Source: Prevotellaceae bacterium
Lineage (GTDB): Bacteria > Bacteroidota > Bacteroidia > Bacteroidales > UBA932
Length of the DNA stretch: 10,713 nucleotides
Direction of reading: 5' to 3'
Assembly: GCA_031259935.1 (NCBI GenBank)
Contig: JAIRKV010000137.1
Span: forward strand, 1-10,713
In this document: positions 1 to 6,230 of the stretch, piece after piece
Layout: each line of letters opens with the position of its first letter
How positions within the stretch are numbered: position 1 is the stretch's first letter
Translations under genes and position numbers: made by a program
The notes under the pieces: generated by a model
The model's database searches: none
The model's input: the letters and a program-made list of their open reading frames with translations, nothing else
What the model was told of the DNA's origin: nothing

Positions 1-926
1 TAAATATTGCCATCGCCCGAATGAGCAATGGATCTTATTGTTGCGCCGAAATTTATCTGTGCCGAAATTGTATCTTTTCCCTGTTCAAAAACTTTTACAT
101 ACTGATTATTTACGGCAAATAATTTTCCGTTTGATGCGTGCATTCTCATCATTGAAACCGTTCCGTTTTTGATTTTGGTTACGGCTTTGGTTTCGGTATC
201 GAACGAATGAATTCCATCCTGTGCGGCAAGAAATATTTCATTGCTCAATGCGGCAATATTGTCGCATGGTCCGAGATTTGCCGCATTTAAGTCATCGGTA
301 TAGTCGGCTACTTCTTTCAGTGTTTCGGCATCCAGCACAACCACGCGGCGCAAATGTTCGGCATCAGTGGATTTTGAAACGATATAGATTTTTTTGTTGC
401 CGAAAAACATGTGCTGCGAAGTTATGCCAAGTTCTTTACCGTTTACATGTACATCAACATTTTCGGTAATCTTTCCATCTTCGTCGATATGAATCAACGA
501 GCCGTTTTCATGCCCAAGCGCTCCTTCGTTTAAAACAAAAACGCCGTTTGAGTATTTTCCGCGTACTTTTATCTTTTCCGTGGCAACGTTTGTTCCATAT
601 TCGTTGGTTGCCGAAAATGTAACTGTGTATTCGCCCGGCAAAGGATTTGAAAAATTCAAAACAGTATCGGTCGAAGCCTGTGTTATTCCATCCACAGTCC
701 AAGCATAAACGGTGCCGGCAGGAATTTCGGCAGCATCGACAAGGCCTGTAAGGGTCAATGTTTTTTCCTGTACAACTTCAAACGCACCTGTATGGCTTTT
801 GATTGATACATTAATTGATGGGATTGGCGGCGTTGGCGGCAAGCCAATAGTTTTGTCATCATCGCAACTCGCAAATGTGAGAGTTGCCAAAGCGCACAGC
901 AGCGCTAATTTTTTTTTCATTTTCAT
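1..926 (-). CDS. Surface lipoprotein with PKD-like domain and YncE/DUF5074-type beta-propeller (3' end outside window)
   Basis: The reading frame is open from ATG 926 to the window edge: 308 codons with no stop, so the C-terminus is missing. A second ATG two codons in (920) is equally possible. The N-terminus is a lipoprotein signal: Lys-rich start, hydrophobic core, lipobox TFAS-C with Cys21, then DDDK, an acidic run like Bacteroidota surface-export signals. A Pro-rich linker (about 29-38) leads to a PKD/Ig-like domain (about 38-122, with YAWTVDG and GEYTVTFSATNEYG typical of PKD strands). The propeller follows, opening with GVFVLNEG and GSLIHID. The same signature (GLFIVNEG, ASLSYYD) opens the propeller of the lipoprotein at 4099-5160, so the two are paralogues. 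It is the last visible gene of the riboswitch-led B12 operon, 163 bases after the receptor stop. A role in corrinoid binding or as a receptor partner is inferred from context; such propellers also bind other ligands. Confidence 0.85.
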   Translation of the reverse strand, partial: MKMKKKLALLCALATLTFASCDDDKTIGLPPTPPIPSINVSIKSHTGAFEVVQEKTLTLTGLVDAAEIPAGTVYAWTVDGITQASTDTVLNFSNPLPGEYTVTFSATNEYGTNVATEKIKVRGKYSNGVFVLNEGALGHENGSLIHIDEDGKITENVDVHVNGKELGITSQHMFFGNKKIYIVSKSTDAEHLRRVVVLDAETLKEVADYTDDLNAANLGPCDNIAALSNEIFLAAQDGIHSFDTETKAVTKIKNGTVSMMRMHASNGKLFAVNNQYVKVFEQGKDTISAQINFGATIRSIAHSGDGNI

Positions 927-930
927 CTTA

Positions 931-1083
931 TCATTTTTTTTTATTTTTATTAATATTAAATTTGTTTATGTCTATATATTTGGGGAGTTCCCCCTTTCAA
1001 TTGGGGAGTTCCCCTTTTCAATTTTTTACTTCATTTTTTTGTTCATTTTTATCAATATTAAACTTATTTATGCGCATATATTT
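931..1083. repeat. Pair of about 50-bp direct repeats flanking the gap between receptor and second propeller gene
   Basis: The stretch at 931-981 recurs at 1031-1083. Over the best-aligned 38 bases (starting ATTTTTAT, ending ATATATT) I count 32 identities. Upstream of that block both copies begin TCATTTTTTT. Copy 1 abuts the start of the lipoprotein gene (926) and copy 2 abuts the receptor stop (1090), so the gap is nearly filled by the duplication plus the G-rich boxes between the copies. It may be a duplicated gene leader, or the scar of a lost gene. No TAnnTTTG promoter motif is visible here on the minus strand. Confidence 0.6.
980..1014. repeat. Tandem GGGGAGTTCCCC boxes
   Basis: The 14-mer TTGGGGAGTTCCCC occurs at 980-993 and again at 1001-1014, with TTTCAATT-like spacers after each copy. 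Each box is itself an inverted repeat (GGGGA / TCCCC around 2 bases), and the boxes could also cross-pair. The GC-rich boxes stand out in a gap that is otherwise almost pure A/T. They could form an RNA hairpin that ends or stabilises the upstream operon mRNA after the receptor gene, or be a protein-binding site. Without a T-run directly after the stem, a Rho-independent terminator is not well supported. Confidence 0.5.
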
Positions 1084-1089
1084 TATATT

Positions 1090-3147
1090 TTACTTTTTGA
1101 AACGGGGTTTTATTTCTATAAAAAATCCGAAATTACGACCTGCCATCGGTCGCGACAAAACAGATTGATATTCTTCGTCAAAAATATTGTTTACAAGCAA
1201 TTTTAACGAAATTGCAGCCCACGAAAACCGTATGTTTTTTTCGAGCGAAACATCATTCATGAAATATGCTCCAAGCCTGCCTGTTTTAGTGTTTTTCTCA
1301 TTGTTTGAAGCAGTGAAACGTTCGCTGTAATAAATCCATTTATACGTAAACATCCATGTTTTCCATGAAAGTTTAGCCGTAACGGCTGCCGAAAATTCAG
1401 GAATATAAACAAGTTGTTTGCCTGTTGATTGGTCTGCCCAATTTACGGGATCATCCTGATTTATCGAGCGTGTCCAAGCAAAATTTCCATCGCTTGAAAT
1501 TTTCCATTCTTTACCAAAATCAATATTGTTTTTTAATTTAATTTCGATGCCGTAACAGTTCACTTTTTTAACATTCGACGGCGTCCAAAATCCTTTGAAA
1601 TCAGGCAACCAGACTATCCAGTTTTTTATGTTTGAATTAAACGCCGTGATTTCTCCTTTCAGATTTATCTTTTTACCAGGCAGCATAAATTCGATTCCTC
1701 CATCATAAGTATAGCCTGTTTCGCTGTTGAGCGAATCATTTCCGCCGGGCATGAAATACAAATCGTTGAGCGTAGGATAACGATAATTTTTTGCGATGGA
1801 TGCTTTTAATTTCATGTTTCCGTCAGGTGAAATATCGTAATTTACGAACGCCGCAGGAATAATCGGAGTGTGTTTGTCGGCGTAAAATTCTTCGCGAAAG
1901 TTTACTGCAAAACCTAACCGTTCGACAGGTCGATATTTTGCAGCAACAAATGATGACAGTTCAAAGCGCGATTTTATATAACCTTTTATCACAGATTCGT
2001 TGTTAATATTTATAATTGCATCGTCTTTGCTGTTCACCGAATTTTGATGTGCGGCAACATTTGCCGAAAACATCCATTTTTTGCCCAAATAATATTCCAT
2101 GTCGAATTTTGCAAAAACTGTGTTTACGTAACTTTGCGAATGTGTCATTTCAACCATTGTTCCTGTTCCATCGTCGCCCGAATACGAATACAGCAAATCG
2201 GTATATGTATAGCCTGCTTTTGTTATCAATTTTATGTTTGTAAAAGATTTATTCCACGATAAAACAGTTCGTAAAGTCTGTTCGTCCTGCTGACTGCGAC
2301 TGCTGCTTTGGCTGCGATAATCCAAATTAAGCATTGGTACTCCGCGTTTTGACTTTACGTACCATGTTGAAAGTTCGAAATGTGAATTGCTGTTTGCGCT
2401 AAAATAAAATTCCTGCAATGCATGAAAATCTTTGAAATCGCCGTTTTTATTGCGTTCAATCGGATATTTAAATCCTGTTATATTGTCGTTTTCATCTTTT
2501 GTATATTCTTTTTTATCGTAATTTACATACTTAAAATCGTTATCCGAATCGGTATATACAATGCGTGTGGACGACTGAAAGTTTTTATTTTTATAATTAA
2601 ATCGCAAAAAACTGTCGTATGTATCAAAACTGCCTGCTCCTTGAACATATTGCACAGCCAAGCCTTCGTCGATACCCGGTTTTGTATTCATCGCTATTGC
2701 TCCGCCTAATCCGCCGCCTGTAATACTTACCGAACTTGCGCCATGATACAAACTTGCATCATCAATAAAATATGAAGGAATCAGCGAAAAATCGACCATT
2801 CCGAGCATTGGCGAGTTCAGTTTCATTCCATTCCACGTAACTTGAGTATGCGAAGGCGCCGTACCGCGAAACGAAGCGGTTGACAAAGTAGCGCGTCCGT
2901 ATGATTTAATGAAAATAACAGTATTTTGTGTAAGAACATCGGCCATGGACACAGAAATATTTTCGCGCAGGGCAACAGTATCAAGTTTTGTTTGCTGAAC
3001 GCCTGTATTTTTCATGATACGTTGAGCGGTTACGATTGACGAATCAATATATAAATGCCATTCGGGGCTGTCATTTTTGCTGTCGATTTGTGAAAACCCG
3101 ACAGTTACAGATATTGAAGTCAATATGACAATTAAAATTTTTTTCAT
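1090..3147 (-). CDS. btuB: BtuB-like TonB-dependent outer-membrane receptor, probably for vitamin B12/corrinoids
   Basis: This 685-residue protein has a Sec signal peptide (cleavage likely near GFS-Q, residues 19-20) and a TonB-box-like segment DSSIVTAQR (35-43), close in form to the DTLVVTA box of E. coli BtuB. An N-terminal plug follows (about 45-158), with the usual SFRGT, ITWNG-type and GGGLGGAIAMNT motifs. The rest is a barrel of alternating aromatic strands ending GRNFGFFIEIKPRF plus two Lys. There is no N-terminal carboxypeptidase-like extension, so it is of the short BtuB/FecA class rather than SusC (about 1000 residues). ATG 3147 gives a clean signal peptide, and the upstream lipoprotein stop is 33 bases away. 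It would carry corrinoid across the outer membrane using TonB/ExbBD energy. The substrate rests on the operon's cobalamin riboswitch and the propeller lipoproteins, not on binding residues that I can identify. Confidence 0.9.
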   Translation of the reverse strand: MKKILIVILTSISVTVGFSQIDSKNDSPEWHLYIDSSIVTAQRIMKNTGVQQTKLDTVALRENISVSMADVLTQNTVIFIKSYGRATLSTASFRGTAPSHTQVTWNGMKLNSPMLGMVDFSLIPSYFIDDASLYHGASSVSITGGGLGGAIAMNTKPGIDEGLAVQYVQGAGSFDTYDSFLRFNYKNKNFQSSTRIVYTDSDNDFKYVNYDKKEYTKDENDNITGFKYPIERNKNGDFKDFHALQEFYFSANSNSHFELSTWYVKSKRGVPMLNLDYRSQSSSRSQQDEQTLRTVLSWNKSFTNIKLITKAGYTYTDLLYSYSGDDGTGTMVEMTHSQSYVNTVFAKFDMEYYLGKKWMFSANVAAHQNSVNSKDDAIININNESVIKGYIKSRFELSSFVAAKYRPVERLGFAVNFREEFYADKHTPIIPAAFVNYDISPDGNMKLKASIAKNYRYPTLNDLYFMPGGNDSLNSETGYTYDGGIEFMLPGKKINLKGEITAFNSNIKNWIVWLPDFKGFWTPSNVKKVNCYGIEIKLKNNIDFGKEWKISSDGNFAWTRSINQDDPVNWADQSTGKQLVYIPEFSAAVTAKLSWKTWMFTYKWIYYSERFTASNNEKNTKTGRLGAYFMNDVSLEKNIRFSWAAISLKLLVNNIFDEEYQSVLSRPMAGRNFGFFIEIKPRFKK

Positions 3148-3180
3148 TTTTACTGCTGCCTGCTGTTTTTGGCTGTAGGT

Positions 3181-4077
3181 TTAAATATTTTCGTCTTCTA
3201 TGCTTAAAATTTCTGTTGAAGATTCTCCTGTGCCGCCCTGTCCGTTATGATTTAAGGCATTTTGTATTTTTACAAAATCAATATACTGCAAATTTGCATT
3301 CGAGCCATCGGTTTTTACGGCATTGCTTATTTTGAAGAAATTTTTATTTCCGTTGTTCGGCAGCATATCATTGCCGTAATTGTCGGCATAACCCCATTCA
3401 TAATTTCCCGTACGGTATATTCCTTCACTGTCGATATAAGATTTCGATTCCAAACGCACGCCTGTCAATGTATAACTGTCTGCGGTAATCCAAAGCGGAT
3501 AATAATCTTGAGTATGATATGTATTAATTTCTATTTCTCCGCTATTTCCTTTATTGTCTGTCCATTTTACATTTTCGCCTGAATTTTGAGGTTTGTAATA
3601 AGTTACGGAATAATCCGAAAATGTTTCGGGTTTGCCGTATTCGCTGCCTTTCAGTTCGTACCAGACATCGTCGGGAAGACTGTTTTTATTCACATCCTGC
3701 ATTACCCAAACAACGGCAGGTTCCGAACTGTTGTCAAACTGATTTCCCTTCACAGAGAAATCGTATCCCTGGAAACTTCCCTTATTTTCGATACTGTGGT
3801 CGAAGCCTGCAACGATATAACCGCCAAAAGCGCCAAGCGATACGTGTTGAGAATTTTTTAAACGCTGTTCGGCATATTCAGCGGCTGCGGCTTCGGAAGT
3901 TACATTTTCAAATCCCGAAGCGGTTTCGTTTATAAACTGTCCCGGCGCAGGTTTGTATTCATAAACTTTATTGCTGTAAGGAGAATAATTTTCTTCGGGT
4001 TTGGGTTTTATGGTTTCGTCTTTACTGCATGAAGCAAGTAAAAAACAAATAACAATTAATTTTAAAGTCTTTTTCAT
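3181..4077 (-). CDS. Surface lipoprotein of unknown function in the B12 operon, with a calcium-loop-like motif
   Basis: From ATG 4077 the protein has 298 residues. An in-frame ATG at 4089 would add only MENI; I prefer 4077 because it begins MKK and has GGAA about 8 bases upstream. The signal peptide ends at lipobox LLAS-C (Cys17), followed by SKDE, which fits the K-(D/E)2 surface-export signal described for Bacteroides. A Pro/Glu-rich linker leads to a soluble domain. The clearest motif is DVNKNSLPDD at 128-137, followed by WYELKGSEYG, with Asp/Asn spacing like DxDxDG calcium loops. The segment before it, VSLGAFGGYIVAGFDHSI (79-96), suggests a beta-sandwich. I recognise this as a type often labelled cell surface protein in Bacteroidota, but not as a named family. 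It lies 21 bases after the propeller gene and 33 before the receptor, so it is surely co-transcribed. A part in corrinoid capture is inferred from position only. Confidence 0.85.
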   Translation of the reverse strand: MKKTLKLIVICFLLASCSKDETIKPKPEENYSPYSNKVYEYKPAPGQFINETASGFENVTSEAAAAEYAEQRLKNSQHVSLGAFGGYIVAGFDHSIENKGSFQGYDFSVKGNQFDNSSEPAVVWVMQDVNKNSLPDDVWYELKGSEYGKPETFSDYSVTYYKPQNSGENVKWTDNKGNSGEIEINTYHTQDYYPLWITADSYTLTGVRLESKSYIDSEGIYRTGNYEWGYADNYGNDMLPNNGNKNFFKISNAVKTDGSNANLQYIDFVKIQNALNHNGQGGTGESSTEILSIEDENI

Positions 4078-4098
4078 AATATTTTCCATTTTAATATT

Positions 4099-5160
4099 TT
4101 ATTTTAATTTGAAACAAAAGTTTGAGGGACAAACGCCTGCATCTATTGTATCGATGCAAACGTATTGAGCCGTATATCTGTAAATTTTTCCGTTTTGAAC
4201 ATAATCAATCGCATCGGCTAAGTATATTTCCGAATTTTTCGGAGATACGGCTAATCCGTAATACCTTGTGCCTTTGTATGGAATAATGGGAGCATCGGGA
4301 AGTTGTGCGGCATCTGTGCTGATTTTCCATATTGATTTGTTTATAAAATAGAGCGTATCAAGCGAATTGTTTATGCATAAATCAGTCGGAGAATCGTTTA
4401 ATTCAAAATCAAATTTTTTCTCGATTTTAAAATCGGATGTATTAATGCACAGCAGTGATGGTATGTCGTGTCCGTAAGGATTACCCTGATATCCGCCATC
4501 TGTCAGCGCCCAAAGTTTATTGTTTTTGTCGATTACCATTGAATTGGGTTGTATTCCTGCTGTTATCGAGTCGGCAATTATGTCGTTTTCGCTGTCGATA
4601 ACAAGAATTTTATTATCATACGACCAGCAGTTTGTAAATACATATTTTCCCGACTGCACCATTTGTTCTGTTGATTTGTGTCCCTGTACAGGTATCGAAC
4701 CTGATATTTTTTTTGTTACAGGATTCAGAATATAAATTTTTGAACCGTACAAATCGGTAACGTATGCTTTATTATCATTAACAAAATGAATATAACGCGG
4801 AGATGTAAATCCTGTTATAATATCAATAATTTTGAACGTATTTATGTCGATTGTAAAAATCACTCCCGAATTGTTCACCACAACATAGCCAAGTCCGTTG
4901 TGAATTACCATTGACTGCGCCACATCTCCAAGTTTAATACCGTTGGAGCGAACAAAAATTTCATTTTCCACATTTTTTTTGTCAATATCGTAATACGATA
5001 ACGAAGCATTTCCATACATGAAATTGCCTTCGTTTACAATAAAAAGTCCATTGCCGTCATAATAATTAAAATCCGATTCGTTTTTCGGACCGTAATCCAT
5101 GCACGATACAGCAATCAATGATATTATTATAACCGATATGTAATTCAATATTTTTTTCAC
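4099..5160 (-). CDS. btuG: BtuG-like YncE-family beta-propeller surface lipoprotein, probable B12 capture protein
   Basis: This is the first gene after the cobalamin riboswitch. The frame can be extended to a TTG at 5178, but GTG 5160 gives a standard lipoprotein signal: MKKILNYIS, a hydrophobic stretch, then AVS-C with Cys20. AGAAAG just upstream could serve as a weak ribosome site, and no ATG is available. The mature protein is a repeated-blade propeller of 353 residues in total. Blade-like segments include GLFIVNEG (38-45), GYVVVNNSGVIFTID (91-105), KAYVTDLYGSKIYILNP (131-147), KYVFTNCWSYDNKILVID (172-189) and KLWALTDGG (215-223). In Bacteroides thetaiotaomicron, BtuG proteins are surface propellers that bind B12 extremely tightly and cap BtuB. 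The riboswitch, the nearby BtuB-like receptor and the fold support the same role here. The symbol is by analogy: corrinoid-contact residues cannot be checked by eye. Confidence 0.85.
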   Translation of the reverse strand: MKKILNYISVIIISLIAVSCMDYGPKNESDFNYYDGNGLFIVNEGNFMYGNASLSYYDIDKKNVENEIFVRSNGIKLGDVAQSMVIHNGLGYVVVNNSGVIFTIDINTFKIIDIITGFTSPRYIHFVNDNKAYVTDLYGSKIYILNPVTKKISGSIPVQGHKSTEQMVQSGKYVFTNCWSYDNKILVIDSENDIIADSITAGIQPNSMVIDKNNKLWALTDGGYQGNPYGHDIPSLLCINTSDFKIEKKFDFELNDSPTDLCINNSLDTLYFINKSIWKISTDAAQLPDAPIIPYKGTRYYGLAVSPKNSEIYLADAIDYVQNGKIYRYTAQYVCIDTIDAGVCPSNFCFKLK

Positions 5161-5221
5161 GCTTTCTATTTTTATCAATCCAATATTTGTAAAAATTAAT
5201 TTTACGCGCAGTGAATTAAAA

Positions 5222-5251
5222 CAAAAAAGCAGAATTAAATTTTAATCCGAC
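5222..5251 (-). terminator. Terminator-like hairpin, possible expression platform of the cobalamin riboswitch
   Basis: Read on the minus strand, GTCGGATTAAA and TTTAATTCTGC form a stem with a small loop: about seven A/U-rich pairs including one G-U, then a mismatch, a second wobble and a closing G-C. The right arm is followed at once by six T and then GTTTT. It sits about 36 bases after the aptamer and 62 bases before GTG 5160, where an attenuator is expected. The stem is weak, so ligand control could instead act on translation. I found no strong antiterminator partner by eye. Confidence 0.4.
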
Positions 5252-5286
5252 TTAATCGCCCATTCGCCGTAAGCGTAAAATCTGTT

Positions 5287-5482
5287 TTCAATGGCAGGTC
5301 TTCTGACTTGTTCCTGTTTTTGACGCCTTCCCAATTTATTCAAAATCAGTGGCAGAAGAGTGTCCAAAACATTTTGCTCGCAAACGAGCGGAACTTACAG
5401 CAGCGGGAACTGTTCAGGTTTTGCACCTGATTCCCATTTAATTCTATTTTGCCGTTTTATACGGCTTGAAGAAACCATTGCT
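5287..5482 (-). ncRNA. Cobalamin (adenosylcobalamin-type) riboswitch
   Basis: The minus strand carries the defining B12 box AAGTCAGAAGACCTGCC (5309-5293) and, upstream, the conserved core GGGAATCAGGTGCAAAACCTG (5435-5415, described by its halves GGGAATCAGGTG and ACCTG), continuing to CAGTTCCCGCTGCTGT. Visible helices are: P1 from CAATGG (5480-5475) with CCATTG (5294-5289); CAGGT/ACCTG (5429-5415); GGGAA/TTCCC closing the core; and a GCTCG-loop-CGAGC variable hairpin (5389-5376). The length of about 195 nt fits the class. Such RNAs normally repress downstream genes when cobalamin is bound. Here the downstream genes are the propeller lipoprotein, the unknown lipoprotein and the BtuB-like receptor, as expected for an uptake operon. 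Confidence 0.96.
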
Positions 5483-5486
5483 AATG

Positions 5487-5517
5487 CAAAAGTATTATTT
5501 TTTGTTTTATCTGCAAA
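5487..5517 (-). promoter_or_regulatory. Bacteroidota-type promoter of the B12 uptake operon
   Basis: On the minus strand TTTG (5517-5514) is followed after 19 bases by TACTTTTG (5494-5487), an exact match to the TAnnTTTG -7 element used with the Bacteroidota primary sigma factor. The predicted start of transcription, about 5-8 bases beyond, falls at the first base pair of riboswitch helix P1 (5480). The RNA would therefore begin essentially with the aptamer. This agreement between two independent signals makes the call strong for a promoter read by eye. Confidence 0.75.
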
Positions 5518-5645
5518 AAATATTTCGATTATATTTCAATTAAAAACAATCCGCATCCAAAGTCGCTTATGCCTTTGAAGGCAGTTTGTAAATTATTTTT
5601 TTTGATGTTGATTTGTTAAAAAAGATAAGATTTCGTCGGCATTTT
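5518..5645. other. Intergenic spacer with one small perfect hairpin
   Basis: There is no gene here. The only structure I see is TGCCTT-TG-AAGGCA at 5570-5583, a 6-bp inverted repeat, with an eight-T run 12 bases further on the plus strand (5596-5603). The gap to the T-run and the lack of any plus-strand gene to terminate argue against a true terminator. Confidence 0.3.
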
Positions 5646-5803
5646 GTCCCGGAAAGGACGTTTGTTTTGGTCGTCATTGCGAACTGCGAAGCAGTGAAAC
5701 CCGCAGGGTTCGGCGTAGCCACCCAATCCAGAAGATTTTTTTCCATTTTTTTTCTCTGTTCTTTTTTCTGGATTGCTTCGTCGCTGCGCTCCTCGCAATG
5801 ACG
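5646..5803. repeat. Palindromic intergenic repeat, copy A
   Basis: A small hairpin GTCC-CGGAAA-GGAC (5646-5659) precedes the main element at 5672-5803. That element begins CGTCATTGCGA and ends TCGCAATGACG. Inner arms AATCCAGAAGA (5725-5735) and TCTGGATTGCTTCG (5767-5780) pair around a T-rich loop. The left arm carries extra nested hairpins, CTGC-GAA-GCAG (5684-5694) and AACCC-GCA-GGGTT (5698-5710). Elements with these CGTCATTGCGA ends are widespread, non-coding and multi-copy in many bacterial genomes. No target-site duplication is visible. A reading frame on the minus strand here (LRGAQRRSNPE-type) is a familiar spurious product of this repeat. Confidence 0.8.
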
Positions 5804-5866
5804 TGCTTATTTCTTTATTTTGCATCCATATTGTTCTTTAAATTTTAAAATATTTAAATCATTAAA

Positions 5867-5883
5867 CGCTCCTTGCAATGACG
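5867..5883. repeat. Half-arm remnant of the palindromic repeat
   Basis: CGCTCCTTGCAATGACG closely matches the right end of copy A (CGCTCCTCGCAATGACG), with one change (C to T). No matching left arm lies directly before it, so it looks like a decayed or recombined copy end. It falls 3 bases before the small hairpin of copy B. Confidence 0.6.
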
Positions 5884-5886
5884 CCT

Positions 5887-6011
5887 GTCCCGTCAGGGAT
5901 ATTTTTTGTTCGTCATTGCGAGGAATGAAATGACGAAGCAATCCAGAAGATTATTTGCCATTTTTTTCTCTGTTTATTTTTCTGGATTGCTTCGCTTCGC
6001 TCGCAATGACG
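5887..6011. repeat. Palindromic intergenic repeat, copy B
   Basis: It has the same architecture as copy A. A small hairpin TCCC-GTCA-GGGA (5888-5899) and about ten T-rich bases lead to the main palindrome at 5911-6011, with 12-base ends CGTCATTGCGAG / CTCGCAATGACG. The inner arms CGAAGCAATCCAGA (5934-5947) and TCTGGATTGCTTCG (5981-5994) are fully complementary. The loop (T-rich, with CCATTTTTTT / CTCTGTT) resembles that of copy A. After both copies comes ACGTGCTT and an A/T tract with ATATTTAAATC, so the repeated unit extends past the palindrome. Confidence 0.8.
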
Positions 6012-6230
6012 TGCTTTTTTTCATTTTAAATATTTAAATCTTTAAATTATTAAATGTCATTTGTATTTATAACAAATAATTTCAATGTTTTTAAAGAGCG
6101 ATTAAATAAATAATTGAGTGTCGGAATAATTATCTGTAAACATTGCAATAAATTGATAGCAGACAGATTATGCTTTATTGTAGATTTGATTAAATCTTTG
6201 ATAATCAATAATTAACTCGTTCAACAGGTT
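6012..6230. other. AT-rich spacer downstream of kdsB, no gene seen
   Basis: Apart from the A/T tail shared with the palindromic repeats, the only structure is AGATTT-GATT-AAATCT (6182-6197), a short A/T hairpin beyond the kdsB stop without a following T-run on the minus strand. It is at best a weak terminator. Confidence 0.3.

Noticed and set aside
982..1014. GGGGAGTTCCCC boxes as a eukaryotic-style NF-kB site or a bacterial regulator operator
   Set aside because: The eukaryotic match is chance. No bacterial regulator with this site is known to me, so it is reported only as a repeat.
712..1206. Plus-strand open frame over the lipoprotein start and the repeat gap
   Set aside because: It lies antisense to the lipoprotein and receptor genes. 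Its Phe/Ile-rich sequence is just the T-rich spacer, and its repeated segment reflects the DNA direct repeats.
5570..5603. Hairpin TGCCTT-TG-AAGGCA followed by T8 as a plus-strand terminator
   Set aside because: The T-run begins 12 bases after the stem and there is no plus-strand gene upstream to terminate.
5616..5825. Minus-strand open frame across repeat copy A with LRGAQRRSNPE-like sequence
   Set aside because: It is the translation of the palindromic repeat. No ribosome site or family is visible, and this peptide type is a known by-product of such repeats.
5672..6011. Repeats resembling a CRISPR array
   Set aside because: There are only two long palindromes of unequal length, with similar rather than unique loops and no regular spacers or cas genes.
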